Assembly (NCBI GenBank): GCA_950071955.1
Contig: CATMOC010000030.1
Span: forward strand, 1 to 14,355
DNA from: an uncultured Mesorhizobium sp.
GTDB taxonomy: Bacteria > Pseudomonadota > Alphaproteobacteria > Rhizobiales > Rhizobiaceae
DNA length: 14,355 bases
Reading direction: 5' to 3'
The stretch's first letter is position 1. Each line of letters begins with the position of its first letter. Positions 1 through 7,952 of this stretch are shown in pieces. Made by a program: the position numbers and the translations under genes. The notes beneath the pieces were generated by a model. It was given only the letters and a program-made list of their open reading frames with translations. It made no database searches and was not told the origin of the DNA.

Positions 1-1182
1 ACTCCGACCTATTCTCCGCCGGTGGCAAGCCGCTCTCTCGCCTATCTCGGCGTCACGGCGTTCGAAGTGGTTGCCTCTGGCGATGGGGAATTGCAGTCGC
101 TCGGAGGTCAACTGAACGAATTCGAGCAGCCCGTGCAGCGTGAGCCGGGGGCGGCCTACGATGAAGCGGTTGCGCTCGAATCGGCGATGTCGCATGCCAT
201 TCGCACCCTCTTCGCCAACACGGGGCCAACGGGACAGCGTGCGATGGCCGCGGTCGGAAAAAAGCTCTCTTCAGAGGTGTCCCGAGGCCTATCCCAAGAG
301 GTTGTCGCGCGGAGCGAGGCTTACGGCCGAACGGTTGCGGAGCATGTGCTTGCATGGTCTGCCGGCGATGGCGGCGCGGTCGTCGAGAACATGGGCTTCC
401 CGCTTGCATACGTGCTGAAGGAGGGCCCCGCCCACTGGGTGCCCACCAGCCTCGTCTCGCAGCAGCAGACCCCGCTCCTCCCCGACTGGGGCAGGAACCG
501 GCCCCTCGTGATGCCGGACGGAGCCTCGTGCCCGCTTCCCCCGCCGCCGGAATACAGCGAGGAGAAAGACTCGAGGTTCTATGAGGAAGCGCTCGAAGTC
601 TACGAGACCGTGAACGGCCTGAGCGAGGAGCAGCAGGCGATCGCCCGCTTCTGGTCGGACGACCCGATGCTGTCACCGACACCGCCCGGTCACTGGATGT
701 CGATCGCCACACAAATCCTCGATCGGGAAGACGCCGGGCTTGCGCGAAGGGTCGAGGTACTCGCCCGTCTCGGGCTCGCGCTTTCGGATTCGTTCATCGC
801 TTGCTGGCACGCCAAGTACGAATTCGATCTGGTCCGCCCGGTTACCTATATCCGCCGGGTCATCGATCCCCGCTGGGTCCCTATCCTGAACACCCCCCCG
901 TTTCCGGAATACCCGAGCGGCCACAGCACGCAGTCGGCCGCCGCCGCGGAGGTTCTTGCCGATCTCTTCGGAGATCCATTTGAATTCGTGGACGCCACCC
1001 ACGAATCCGACGGTCTGCCGGCTCGACGGTATCGAAGCTTCCGCCACGCGGCGGACGAAGCGGGCATATCCAGACTCTACGGCGGTATTCACTTCCGCGC
1101 CGCAATCGAGCGTGGGCTGGAACAGGGCCGGTGCGTGGCGGCCTTTGTGAATGGCTTACGGACGAGGGAAACGAAAGGATGA
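1..1182 (+). CDS. Vanadium-dependent haloperoxidase (PAP2 superfamily), 5' end cut by window
   Basis: Likely uses a vanadate cofactor and H2O2 to oxidise halide, or is a related acid phosphatase-fold enzyme. The frame is open from base 1; the GTG at 22 is only an internal valine, so the true start lies outside the window. Counting residues from that GTG, the vanadate pocket is complete: K265-x6-R272-P273 (KYEFDLVRP), the PSGH box with H301 as acid/base, and S350-R351-x5-H357 (SRLYGGIH), where H357 would bind vanadium. This three-part pattern is diagnostic of the vanadium haloperoxidase/PAP2 group, and the 386+ residue length suits bacterial members. The stop codon overlaps the next start (ATGA), which implies translational coupling to the secreted FG-GAP protein. 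Which halide is used, or whether it is a haloperoxidase rather than a phosphatase, cannot be read from the motifs. Confidence 0.88.
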   Translation, partial: TPTYSPPVASRSLAYLGVTAFEVVASGDGELQSLGGQLNEFEQPVQREPGAAYDEAVALESAMSHAIRTLFANTGPTGQRAMAAVGKKLSSEVSRGLSQEVVARSEAYGRTVAEHVLAWSAGDGGAVVENMGFPLAYVLKEGPAHWVPTSLVSQQQTPLLPDWGRNRPLVMPDGASCPLPPPPEYSEEKDSRFYEEALEVYETVNGLSEEQQAIARFWSDDPMLSPTPPGHWMSIATQILDREDAGLARRVEVLARLGLALSDSFIACWHAKYEFDLVRPVTYIRRVIDPRWVPILNTPPFPEYPSGHSTQSAAAAEVLADLFGDPFEFVDATHESDGLPARRYRSFRHAADEAGISRLYGGIHFRAAIERGLEQGRCVAAFVNGLRTRETKG

Positions 1183-2786
1183 GATCGTCACTTCTTCTTC
1201 GCCCCTTCACGGTTGCGCTCGTGCTTCTTGCGATCTCGCATCCGTCGTATGCCGAGGATGACATCACGATCCCGCACTTCATCGAAGAGACCGCGGCAAG
1301 CGGGATCGACAGCATCTATGAGGGTGAGTGGGAGTTCATGGTCGGCGGAGGGGTCGCCACATTCGATTGCAACGCCGATGGTTTCCCCGATGCGCTGCTC
1401 GCGGGAGGGGCTTCGCCGGCCAGGTTCTTCAGGAACGTCAGCGCGCAAGGCGGTCCGCTCCGCTTCGTGGCGCAGGAAAGCGGGCTTGAACTGGAGGCGG
1501 TCTCGGGCGCCTATCCCCTGGACATCGATTCCGACGGGAACCGGGACGTCGTTCTGCTTCGCGTCGGGGAAAACGTGCTCATGCGCGGCCTTGGCGGTTG
1601 CCGTTTCGAGCGTGCCAACGAGGCGTGGGGGTTCGACGGGGGAGACGCGTGGTCCACCGCATTCGCCGCCACATGGGAAAGAGGCGCCGCTTTCCCGACC
1701 CTTGCGATCGGCAACTACATCGATCGCGCTCAGGAAGCGTTTCCCTGGGGCTCCTGCACGGACAACTGGCTCCACCGGCCGGCATCCGACGGCGAGCCGC
1801 GTTTCGCGGAACCTCTTCCGCTTAGACCGAGCTACTGCGCGCTGTCGATGCTGTTCACCGACTGGAACCGCTCCAGCACGCCGGATCTGCGGGTCTCGAA
1901 CGACCGCGAGTACTACAAGGGCGGCCAGGAGCAGCTCTGGCGTATTCCTCCCGACGAAGCGCCGGTTCTCTACGGCGAAAAGGACGGATGGAAGCGGCTC
2001 CTGATCTGGGGCATGGGGATCGCCAGCTACGACCTCGATTTCGATGGCTATCCCGAGTATTTCCTGACCAGCATGGCCGACAACAAGCTGCAGACGCTTG
2101 CCTCGGTCGACGCCGGCAAGCCTCAACCGGTCTATGCCGACATCGCTTTTGCCAAAGGCGCCACCGCGCACCGTCCCTATATCGGGGACGACGTAAAGCC
2201 CTCCACCGCTTGGCACACACAGTTCGAGGACGTCGACAATGACGGGCTCGTCGACCTCTTCATCGCCAAAGGCAACGTGGCGGAGATGCCGGATTTCGCG
2301 GCGGAGGATCCGAACAACCTCCTGCTTCAGCAAGCCGACGGTCGGTTCAAGGAGGTCGGGGACAAAGCTGGAATGGGCAGCACTGCGATATCGCGCGGCG
2401 CCGCACTTGCGGATTTCAACCTCGACGGTCAACTCGACCTTCTGGTCGTGAATCGGTGGAAGCCGGCGCAGCTATGGCGAAACGAAGGTACCGAAGGCAA
2501 CTGGGTCGGCCTTGAACTCAGGCAAGCCGGTCCCAACCGCGAAGCCATCGGCTCATGGATCGAAACCCGGCGTGGTGACAAGATCATGCGGCGGGAGATA
2601 AGCGTGGGGGGTGGGCATGCGTCCGGCCACCTTGGCTGGTGGCATCTGGGGCTGGGTGCAGATCGTCAGGCCGAATTGCGTGTCGTCTGGCCCGATGGCG
2701 AAGCCGGCGCCTGGCAGCGGGTCGAGTCTGGCCGCTTCCATATCATCGAACGGGGCCGGCCGACGGTCGTGTGGAACCCATCATAG
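1179..2786 (+). CDS. Secreted FG-GAP/VCBS repeat protein with C-terminal ASPIC/UnbV domain (CRTAC1 family)
   Basis: A 535-residue exported protein. The ATG at 1179 is chosen because it overlaps the upstream stop as ATGA and begins a clear signal peptide: MRSSLLLRPF, then a hydrophobic core, with likely cleavage after SYA at residue 25. The in-frame GTG at 1131 would bury this signal. Five Asp-rich calcium-binding loops typical of beta-propeller FG-GAP repeats are visible: DCNADGFPD (63-71), DIDSDGNRD (115-123), DLDFDGYPE (285-293), DVDNDGLVD (351-359) and DFNLDGQLD (412-420). Residues about 441-524 (NWVGLELR to RFHIIERG, with VWPDG) match the ASPIC/UnbV domain. The molecular role of this family in bacteria is poorly defined; binding or scaffolding outside the cytoplasm is an inference. 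Coupling to the haloperoxidase gene suggests a joint function. Confidence 0.9.
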   Translation: MRSSLLLRPFTVALVLLAISHPSYAEDDITIPHFIEETAASGIDSIYEGEWEFMVGGGVATFDCNADGFPDALLAGGASPARFFRNVSAQGGPLRFVAQESGLELEAVSGAYPLDIDSDGNRDVVLLRVGENVLMRGLGGCRFERANEAWGFDGGDAWSTAFAATWERGAAFPTLAIGNYIDRAQEAFPWGSCTDNWLHRPASDGEPRFAEPLPLRPSYCALSMLFTDWNRSSTPDLRVSNDREYYKGGQEQLWRIPPDEAPVLYGEKDGWKRLLIWGMGIASYDLDFDGYPEYFLTSMADNKLQTLASVDAGKPQPVYADIAFAKGATAHRPYIGDDVKPSTAWHTQFEDVDNDGLVDLFIAKGNVAEMPDFAAEDPNNLLLQQADGRFKEVGDKAGMGSTAISRGAALADFNLDGQLDLLVVNRWKPAQLWRNEGTEGNWVGLELRQAGPNREAIGSWIETRRGDKIMRREISVGGGHASGHLGWWHLGLGADRQAELRVVWPDGEAGAWQRVESGRFHIIERGRPTVVWNPS

Positions 2787-2828
2787 TTCGACAGTGAGGG
2801 AGCACCCCCAGCCGGCGGCATACTTTCC

Positions 2829-4076
2829 TCAGACGACCTCCTTTCCCGTGCGGTTGGAAACGGTTGTTGCGCCGGCTGCGAAGATCTCGCGGTCGATGAA
2901 GGCGAGGGCACGCAGGGCGCAACCCTCCCGGATCAGCGGCATCTCGTCCGGTTCGGTCTCGAAACTGGGGAGGTCGTGGTGCTGGCCGCCGGCGGTCTTG
3001 GCGAGTGCCTCCAGCATCGGTCCCTCCACGAGATCGAAGGCAAGCGCACCTTGGCCGACGATGGCGACGGGAGCCGGGTCGATCAGGGAAAAGAGGCTGC
3101 CTAGGCCGAAGCCGATCGCCTCGCCGGCACGCCGGAAGGCTTCACGCTCCGGGCCGGGATGGTCGCGGGCGGCCTGCGCGAGCGCGAGCATCTCCTCGTC
3201 GCTAATGTCGGTCGCGTAGGCGTCTTCCTCGTTCAAGCTCTTGGCGTTGCGCCAGATCGCGTAGTTGCCGGCGTATGCCTCCACGCACCCCCGGCGCCCG
3301 CAGCGGCAGAGCGCGCCGTCGGGAATATGGTTCATGTGGCCGAACTCGGCGCCCGAGGAGGTGGTGCCCGTGAAGAGTTGCCCATTCAGCATGAGCCCCA
3401 TCCCGATCCCGTGCGACAGGAGGATCGCGATGAAGTTCTCCGAATAGCGTTGCGGTCGCCTTGCGCGGAGGGCGACCGCAATCATGTTGCAGTCGTTTTC
3501 GACTGTGACGGGAATGCCGAAGGCGTCTTCCAGCAGGTCGGCGAAGGCGATGTCCGTGTGGGGGGTGATTGGCGACCACAGAAGCTTGCGCGCACCCGAA
3601 TCCGTGATGCCCTGCAGGCCGAAAGCGATACGGCGGACTCGCCGTCCGCTCTTGTTCGACCGGGAAACGAGTTCGCCGATCATGACGCTGGCCGCCTCGA
3701 CGAGTTCCCCCTTCGATAGCCGCAGCGTCTCCAGCCGCTTCTGCTTCGCCTCGACGATCTCGCCAGCATAGTCGATGAGGGCCGCGGAAAGCGAGTTCAT
3801 CGACAGCACCACCGCCACCACCGTCGCTGCGTCCGGGTTGAGGCCGAGTGCCACCTGCGGCCGGCCCCTGCGCGCCGTGGTCGCCTCGCCGTCGCGGATC
3901 TCGCGGAGGATGTCCTCCTCGATCAGGTCGGCGGTGATGGCCGAGACCGTCGAAGCGCTGAGACCGGTCTGCGCGCAGATGTCTGTGCGGGAGAGGCGCC
4001 CGCCGCTGCGCAGCGTCGCAATCACCACCCTCCGGTTCTGCCGGCGCACGTCGTCCGACCGCGTCACCGCCGTCAT
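2829..4076 (-). CDS. ROK family transcriptional regulator, probable repressor of the divergent xylose-type importer
   Basis: A 415-residue NagC/Mlc/XylR-type regulator. Residues about 12-60 form a winged helix-turn-helix (RLSRTDICAQTGLSASTVS, 27-45). Residues 80-395 form the ROK sugar-kinase-like domain, with END at 193-195 and the ROK zinc signature formed by H247 and C257, C259, C264 (GALCRCGRRGCVEAYAG). The N-terminal kinase phosphate loop (D-x-G-x-T) is absent where expected near residues 86-95 (VVAVVLSMN), as is usual in ROK repressors that bind but do not phosphorylate sugar. The ATG at 4076 has a GGGAGGA ribosome site 9 bases upstream. It lies back to back with xylF, so repression of the importer, relieved by its sugar (probably xylose), is the natural inference. 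Its 3' end faces the FG-GAP gene 42 bases away. The inducer is not proven by sequence. Confidence 0.9.
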   Translation of the reverse strand: MTAVTRSDDVRRQNRRVVIATLRSGGRLSRTDICAQTGLSASTVSAITADLIEEDILREIRDGEATTARRGRPQVALGLNPDAATVVAVVLSMNSLSAALIDYAGEIVEAKQKRLETLRLSKGELVEAASVMIGELVSRSNKSGRRVRRIAFGLQGITDSGARKLLWSPITPHTDIAFADLLEDAFGIPVTVENDCNMIAVALRARRPQRYSENFIAILLSHGIGMGLMLNGQLFTGTTSSGAEFGHMNHIPDGALCRCGRRGCVEAYAGNYAIWRNAKSLNEEDAYATDISDEEMLALAQAARDHPGPEREAFRRAGEAIGFGLGSLFSLIDPAPVAIVGQGALAFDLVEGPMLEALAKTAGGQHHDLPSFETEPDEMPLIREGCALRALAFIDREIFAAGATTVSNRTGKEVV

Positions 4077-4127
4077 CGCGGCGAATCCTCCCTGTCGCCA
4101 TTAGGTTTGCAGCGCGGCATTTTGTTG

Positions 4128-4138
4128 TTGCACTGCAA
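4128..4138. promoter_or_regulatory. Short perfect palindrome TTGCA-C-TGCAA near the ROK regulator start
   Basis: An 11-base perfect inverted repeat about 52 bases upstream of the ROK start codon, on the side of the intergenic region expected to hold that gene's own promoter. It could be an autoregulatory operator. Its arms differ from those of the palindrome near the xylF promoter, so the two may bind different proteins, or one may be fortuitous. Confidence 0.3.
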
Positions 4139-4163
4139 TACGTTAGGTCGATCGAGATTCATC

Positions 4164-4192
4164 TTGACACAGCGCAATGGGTGAGTCACTAT
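4164..4192 (+). promoter_or_regulatory. Putative housekeeping promoter of xylFHG
   Basis: A consensus -35 TTGACA (4164-4169) is followed by a 17-base spacer and CACTAT (4187-4192) as a weak -10 element. It lies about 100 bases upstream of the xylF start. The leader contains a small hairpin, GTGCA-ACGA-TGCAC at 4263-4276, directly before the ribosome site. The -35 and spacing are strong; the -10 matches TATAAT at only three positions. Confidence 0.55.
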
Positions 4193-4214
4193 TTTTTTCG
4201 AGCCTCGAATTAAA
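4192..4214. promoter_or_regulatory. Candidate ROK operator overlapping the xylFHG promoter
   Basis: A 23-base imperfect palindrome centred on C4203. The perfect core is TTCGAG-C-CTCGAA (4197-4209), flanked after two unmatched positions by TTT and AAA (4192-4194, 4212-4214). It abuts the -10 box and covers the likely transcription start, an ideal site for a repressor. An A/T-flanked CG-containing dyad is reminiscent of NagC/Mlc-type ROK operators, but binding is inferred. Confidence 0.5.
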
Positions 4215-4289
4215 GGGGCTGGGCTGGCGAAAATCCCGCGCGTGGGACCGTCGGCATGTCATGTGCAACGATGCACCGGGAGGATAAGC

Positions 4290-5324
4290 ATGAACAAGAC
4301 GATGCTGGCGCTGAGCTGCGCCGTATTCAGCATTTCTTTCGCCGGCGGAGCGCTCGCCAAGGACAAGACCATCGGTGTTTCGTGGTCGAATTTCCAGGAA
4401 GAGCGTTGGAAGACCGACGAAGCTGCCATGAAGGCTGCCATCGAGGCAGCCGGCGACAAATACATCTCCGCCGACGCGCAGTCATCGGCTGCCAAGCAGC
4501 TGACGGACGTGGAAGCGCTGATCTCGCAGGGCGCCAACGCGCTCATCATCCTCGCCCAGGACGCCTCGGCGATCGGTCCCGCCGTCGAAAAAGCCGTCAA
4601 CGAAGGCATTCCGGTGGTCGGCTATGACCGTCTGATCGAGAACGAGAACGCCTTTTACCTCACCTTCGACAACAAGGAAGTTGGCCGCATGCAGGCCCGC
4701 GAGGTCTTCAAGGTCCAGCCGGAAGGCAACTACGCCTTCATCAAGGGTTCCTCGTCCGATCCGAACGCGGACTTCCTTTTCTCCGGTCAGATGGAGGTTC
4801 TCAAGGAAGCCATCGACAGCGGCAAGGTCAAGAACGTCGGCGAAGCCTATACGGACGGCTGGCTCCCGGCCAACGCCCAGAAGAACATGGAGCAGATCCT
4901 GACCGCCAACAACAACGACATCGATGCGGTCGTTGCTTCGAATGACGGTACGGCCGGTGGCGTCGTGGCCGCGCTTTCGGCGCAGGGCATGGCGGGCATT
5001 CCGGTTTCCGGCCAGGATGGCGACCACGCCGCGCTGAACCGGGTCGCGCTCGGCACCCAGACCGTCTCGGTGTGGAAGGATGCGCGCGAACTCGGCAAGA
5101 ACGCGGCCGAGATCGCGTCTGCGCTGGCTGACGGAACCGAGATGAGCGCCATCGCCAATGCCGTGAAGTTCACGACGCCCGGCGGCAAGGAAGTCGACGC
5201 CGTGTTCCTGACCCCGGTTCCGATCACCAAGGACAATCTGAACGTCGTCGTCGACGCTGGCTGGATTTCCAAGGAAGCCCTTTGCCAGGGCGTTGACGCC
5301 GGCAAGGTCGCCGTCTGCGACTGA
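4290..5324 (+). CDS. xylF: Xylose-type ABC transporter periplasmic substrate-binding protein
   Basis: A 344-residue periplasmic sugar-binding protein of the RbsB/XylF class that delivers a pentose, most likely D-xylose, to the XylH permease. The ATG at 4290 is chosen over an upstream in-frame start at 4242 because it has a GGGAGGA site six bases before it and starts the signal peptide, with cleavage likely after ALA at residue 23. The mature part contains strings I recognise as typical of rhizobial XylF: IGVSWSNFQEERWKTDEAA, SADAQSSAAKQLTDVEALI, YDRLIENENAFYLTFDNKE, SSDPNADFLFSGQ and ASNDGTAGG. First gene of xylF-xylH-xylG. A strong intercistronic hairpin follows, as often seen after genes for abundant binding proteins. 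Substrate assignment is by family resemblance. Confidence 0.9.
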   Translation: MNKTMLALSCAVFSISFAGGALAKDKTIGVSWSNFQEERWKTDEAAMKAAIEAAGDKYISADAQSSAAKQLTDVEALISQGANALIILAQDASAIGPAVEKAVNEGIPVVGYDRLIENENAFYLTFDNKEVGRMQAREVFKVQPEGNYAFIKGSSSDPNADFLFSGQMEVLKEAIDSGKVKNVGEAYTDGWLPANAQKNMEQILTANNNDIDAVVASNDGTAGGVVAALSAQGMAGIPVSGQDGDHAALNRVALGTQTVSVWKDARELGKNAAEIASALADGTEMSAIANAVKFTTPGGKEVDAVFLTPVPITKDNLNVVVDAGWISKEALCQGVDAGKVAVCD

Positions 5325-5344
5325 TCTTTGCGTTCCAACGGAAT

Positions 5345-5377
5345 CTGCGCCGCGGTTTGACGAAAGCCGCGGCGCAG
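5345..5377 (+). repeat. Intercistronic stem-loop between xylF and xylH
   Basis: A perfect 11-bp stem, CTGCGCCGCGG paired with CCGCGGCGCAG, around an 11-base loop in which TTT and AAA can also pair. It is not followed by a T run, so it is more likely an mRNA-stabilising or partial attenuation element than a full terminator. Such hairpins let the binding protein message outnumber the permease and ATPase messages. Confidence 0.75.
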
Positions 5378-5438
5378 GCTTAACTACCTTCAAGAACAAT
5401 CCGGACCGCCGGAGACAGCCCCAGCGGGGGAGGAAACG

Positions 5439-6752
5439 ATGTCCGAAGCGACCTCGACGGCGCCTGCCGATCGCGCCCGCGCCAATGAACTCGGCCCCGT
5501 CGGGAGCTTCCTCAAGGCCACCGAACTCGATACGCGCATGCTCGGCATGGTGGGCGCGTTGCTCATCATCTGGCTCGGTTTCCACATTTTCTCCGGCGGC
5601 ATCTTCCTGACGCCGCGCAATCTGTGGAACCTCTCGGTTCAGTCCTCTTCCATCGCGGTGATGGCCACGGGCATGGTCCTGGTCATCGTCACGCGCAACA
5701 TCGACCTGTCCGTGGGCTCGATCCTCGGCTTCGTCGGGATGATCATGGGCGTGACGCAGGCAGAGGTCCTGCCGCAATATCTCGACTTCGGAAATCCGGC
5801 CATCTGGGTCATCGCCCTGGCTGCGGGCATCGTGGTCGGCGTCGTCATCGGCGGCCTGCAAGGCTACATCATCGCCTATCTCGGCGTTCCGGCATTCATC
5901 GTCACGCTCGGCGGCCTCTTGGTCTGGCGTGGTGCGGCATGGTGGGTGACCAGCGGGCGCACGGTGGCGCCGATGGACGAAACCTTCAGACTGATGGGCG
6001 GTGGCCCGGCCGGCTCGATCGGCTCGACGGCGAGCTGGATCGTCGGCATCGTCGCCTGCGTGGCGGTGGTGCTGCTCCTCTATTTCGGTCGCAACCAGCG
6101 CAAGCGGTTCCATTTCCCGCTCCGGCCGGTGTGGGCAGAGGTGTTTCTCGGCGCGGTCGCCTGCGTGGTCATTCTGGGAGCGGTGGCGGTTGCCAATTCC
6201 TACCCGTGGCCGATCGGGATCGTGCGGCGCTATGCACAGGAGAACGATCTCACCATCCCCGACGGCGGCCTGTTCATCGCCCACGGCATCGCTATCCCGG
6301 TGCTGATCGCCATCGGGGTCGGAATCGTCATGACGTTCCTGTCCACGCGCACCAGCTTCGGCCGCTACGTCTTCGCGATCGGCGGCAATCCGGAAGCCGC
6401 GGAACTGGCGGGTATCAACACGCGCTGGGTCACCATGAAGATCTTCATGCTGATGGGCGGGCTCGCGGCGATCGGCGCGGCGATCTCGACCGCGCGGCTG
6501 AACGCGGCCACCAACGCTCAGGGCACGCTCGACGAACTGCTCGTCATCGCCGCGGCGGTCATCGGCGGCACCTCTCTGGCCGGCGGTTCGGGGACGGTCG
6601 CGGGCGCCATGCTGGGGGCGGTGCTCATGCAGTCGCTGGCGACCGGCATGATCCTGCTCGGCGTCGACACGCCGCTGCAGAACATCGTGGTCGGCCTCGT
6701 GCTGGTCGTTGCCGTATGGCTCGACACGATCTACCGCCGTACGGTCCAGTAG
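5439..6752 (+). CDS. xylH: Xylose-type ABC transporter permease
   Basis: A 437-residue inner-membrane permease of the BPD_transp_2 (RbsC/XylH) family that forms the sugar channel with XylG. The start at 5439 is preceded by a very strong GGGGGAGG ribosome site. Many hydrophobic helices are evident, for example LGMVGALLIIWLGFHIFSG, VMATGMVLVIVTRNIDLSVG and VIALAAGIVVGVVIGG. The motif NIDLSVGSILGFVG in the N-terminal third and the LDELLVIAAAVIGGTSLAGG / GTVAGAMLGAVLMQSL block near the C terminus are family hallmarks. The long loop around residues 170-270, which includes a charged RNQRKRFHFP stretch, is typical of XylH compared with shorter RbsC. Middle gene of the operon, 15 bases before xylG. 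Confidence 0.92.
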   Translation: MSEATSTAPADRARANELGPVGSFLKATELDTRMLGMVGALLIIWLGFHIFSGGIFLTPRNLWNLSVQSSSIAVMATGMVLVIVTRNIDLSVGSILGFVGMIMGVTQAEVLPQYLDFGNPAIWVIALAAGIVVGVVIGGLQGYIIAYLGVPAFIVTLGGLLVWRGAAWWVTSGRTVAPMDETFRLMGGGPAGSIGSTASWIVGIVACVAVVLLLYFGRNQRKRFHFPLRPVWAEVFLGAVACVVILGAVAVANSYPWPIGIVRRYAQENDLTIPDGGLFIAHGIAIPVLIAIGVGIVMTFLSTRTSFGRYVFAIGGNPEAAELAGINTRWVTMKIFMLMGGLAAIGAAISTARLNAATNAQGTLDELLVIAAAVIGGTSLAGGSGTVAGAMLGAVLMQSLATGMILLGVDTPLQNIVVGLVLVVAVWLDTIYRRTVQ

Positions 6753-6767
6753 GACGGGAGAAGCAGG

Positions 6768-7562
6768 ATGGAACAGACCGGAACGCCGCTCGTCGAACTG
6801 AAGAACATCTCGATCGCCTTCGGCGGCATCCGCGCCGTGGACGACGCCTCGGTCGATCTCCACGCGGGCGAGGTGGTGGCACTTCTCGGCCACAACGGAG
6901 CCGGCAAGTCGACGCTGATCAAGGTCCTGTCGGGCGCCTACAAGCGCGACCATGGGGAAATCAGGGTCAATGGGGAGCCGGCTCAGATCAGCAATCCGCG
7001 CGACGCGAAGAACTACGGGATCGAGACGATCTACCAGACGCTTGCGCTGGCCGACAACGTCGACGCGGCGGCCAATCTCTTCCTCGGCCGCGAGCTGAAG
7101 ACGAGGTGGGGCACGCTCGATGATGCCGCCATGGAGTCGGAGGCGCGCAAGGTCATGGGCCGCCTCAATCCGCGGTTCCAGCGCTTCAAGGATCCGGTCA
7201 AGTCGCTCTCAGGCGGGCAAAGGCAATCGGTGGCGATCGCCCGCGCCATCCTGTTCAATGCCCGCATCCTGATCATGGACGAGCCTACAGCCGCGCTCGG
7301 ACCGCAGGAAACCGCGCAAGTCGGCGAATTGGTAAAACAACTGAAGGCGGACGGCATCGGCATCTTCCTGATCAGCCACGATATCCACGACGTCTTCGAC
7401 CTCGCGGACCGCGTCTGCGTCATGAAGAATGGTCAGGTGGTCGGCACCGCGAACACGAGCGACGTGACCAAGGACGAGGTGCTCGGAATGATCATTCTCG
7501 GCAAGTGCCCACCGGGCGCGGTACCGGGGCCAGGCGCGATGGAGACGGATCGGGCAGCCTGA
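6768..7562 (+). CDS. xylG: Xylose-type ABC transporter ATP-binding protein, short single-domain form
   Basis: A 264-residue ABC ATPase that powers XylFH import. Walker [10 protein letters not shown] (41-49), Q-loop Q90, signature LSGGQ (147-151), Walker B ILIMDE (167-172) and switch histidine H204 (ISHD) are all intact. Enterobacterial XylG, RbsA and AraG are about 500 residues with two fused ABC domains. This protein has one, like rhizobial FrcA-type ATPases, so it should act as a homodimer. The C-terminal tail ([19 protein letters not shown]) is low-complexity and shows no second domain or remnant, so this is a native short form and not a truncation. GGGAG lies upstream of the ATG. Last gene of the operon; a hairpin follows 26 bases after the stop. 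Confidence 0.9.
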   Translation: MEQTGTPLVELKNISIAFGGIRAVDDASVDLHAGEVVALLGHNGAGKSTLIKVLSGAYKRDHGEIRVNGEPAQISNPRDAKNYGIETIYQTLALADNVDAAANLFLGRELKTRWGTLDDAAMESEARKVMGRLNPRFQRFKDPVKSLSGGQRQSVAIARAILFNARILIMDEPTAALGPQETAQVGELVKQLKADGIGIFLISHDIHDVFDLADRVCVMKNGQVVGTANTSDVTKDEVLGMIILGKCPPGAVPGPGAMETDRAA

Positions 7563-7588
7563 GCAGTATCTGGTGTTGTGGACGAACA

Positions 7589-7619
7589 AAGCGGACCCGG
7601 CAACTAGCCGGACCCGCTT
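7589..7619. terminator. Shared hairpin terminator between xylG and the small lipoprotein-like gene
   Basis: The stem pairs AAGCGG with CCGCTT and, inside a symmetric AC/AC internal loop, CCGGC with GCCGG around a 5-base loop. It sits between convergent transcription units. On the minus strand the stem is followed by a T-rich tail (CTTTGTTCG); on the plus strand the tail is poor. It therefore probably terminates the small-gene unit better than the xyl operon. Confidence 0.6.
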
Positions 7620-7643
7620 CCAATCCGTAACGTCCGCCGGATG

Positions 7644-7901
7644 TCAGTAGCAGCGGTCGTAAACGATCGCTCCGCTTCGCGTGCGATACTGACAGCGTCC
7701 ATCCGCCGTGCGGCCGATGAGATAGCCGCCGACACCGCCCGCCACAGCGCCGATGAGCGCGCCTTTAGTGCCACCCGCCGCGCCGCCGATGAGCGCGCCG
7801 CCGACGGCGCCGACGGTTCCCGCCTGCTCGGCCGTCGTGCAGGCCGTGCCGGTGAGCGAGATCGCTGCCAGCGCCGCAAAAATTGTCTTCCGCATTTTCA
7901 T
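7644..7901 (-). CDS. Small exported glycine-zipper protein
   Basis: An 85-residue protein with an N-terminal signal (MKMRKTIFAALAAISLTG, then TACTT). The cysteine at residue 21 might be lipidated, but the preceding GTA lacks the leucine of a standard lipobox, so signal peptidase I cleavage is equally possible. Residues about 29-64 are dense in Gly and Ala with regular spacing (VGAVGGALIGGAAGG, AVAGGVGGYLIG), the glycine-zipper pattern of outer-membrane-associated 17-kDa-antigen-like proteins. The C-terminal CQYRTRSGAIVYDRCY tail has two cysteines that could form a disulfide. An AGGAG site lies 4 bases before this ATG and 10 before a second ATG (7895); either may be used. It follows the next gene on the same strand by 51 bases and is probably co-transcribed under its stress promoter. 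Confidence 0.72.
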   Translation of the reverse strand: MKMRKTIFAALAAISLTGTACTTAEQAGTVGAVGGALIGGAAGGTKGALIGAVAGGVGGYLIGRTADGRCQYRTRSGAIVYDRCY

Positions 7902-7952
7902 TTCTCTCCTGGTTTACTGCTTGGAAGTCCCATCCGGCTTCAGTCTGCCGAA

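Noticed and set aside
22..24. GTG at 22 as the haloperoxidase start
   Set aside because: The frame is open to base 1 and the residues before it (TPTYSPP) continue the family-like N-terminal helix region. The gene is cut by the window.
1131..1178. GTG at 1131 as start of the FG-GAP protein
   Set aside because: It lies deep inside the upstream gene and would place 16 residues before an otherwise ideal signal peptide; the ATGA overlap at 1179 is the better start.
481..1562. GGAAC motifs within the haloperoxidase and FG-GAP genes
   Set aside because: They lie inside coding sequence without a properly spaced CGTT and a following gene start.
1188..2432. 414-codon minus-strand open frame opposite the FG-GAP gene
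   Set aside because: It mirrors the codon pattern of the real gene and has no ribosome site or recognisable domain.
4482..6953. Very long (823-codon) minus-strand open frame opposite xylF, xylH and the start of xylG
   Set aside because: A GC-rich antisense shadow rich in His, Asp and Arg. All three plus-strand genes have full family motifs and ribosome sites.
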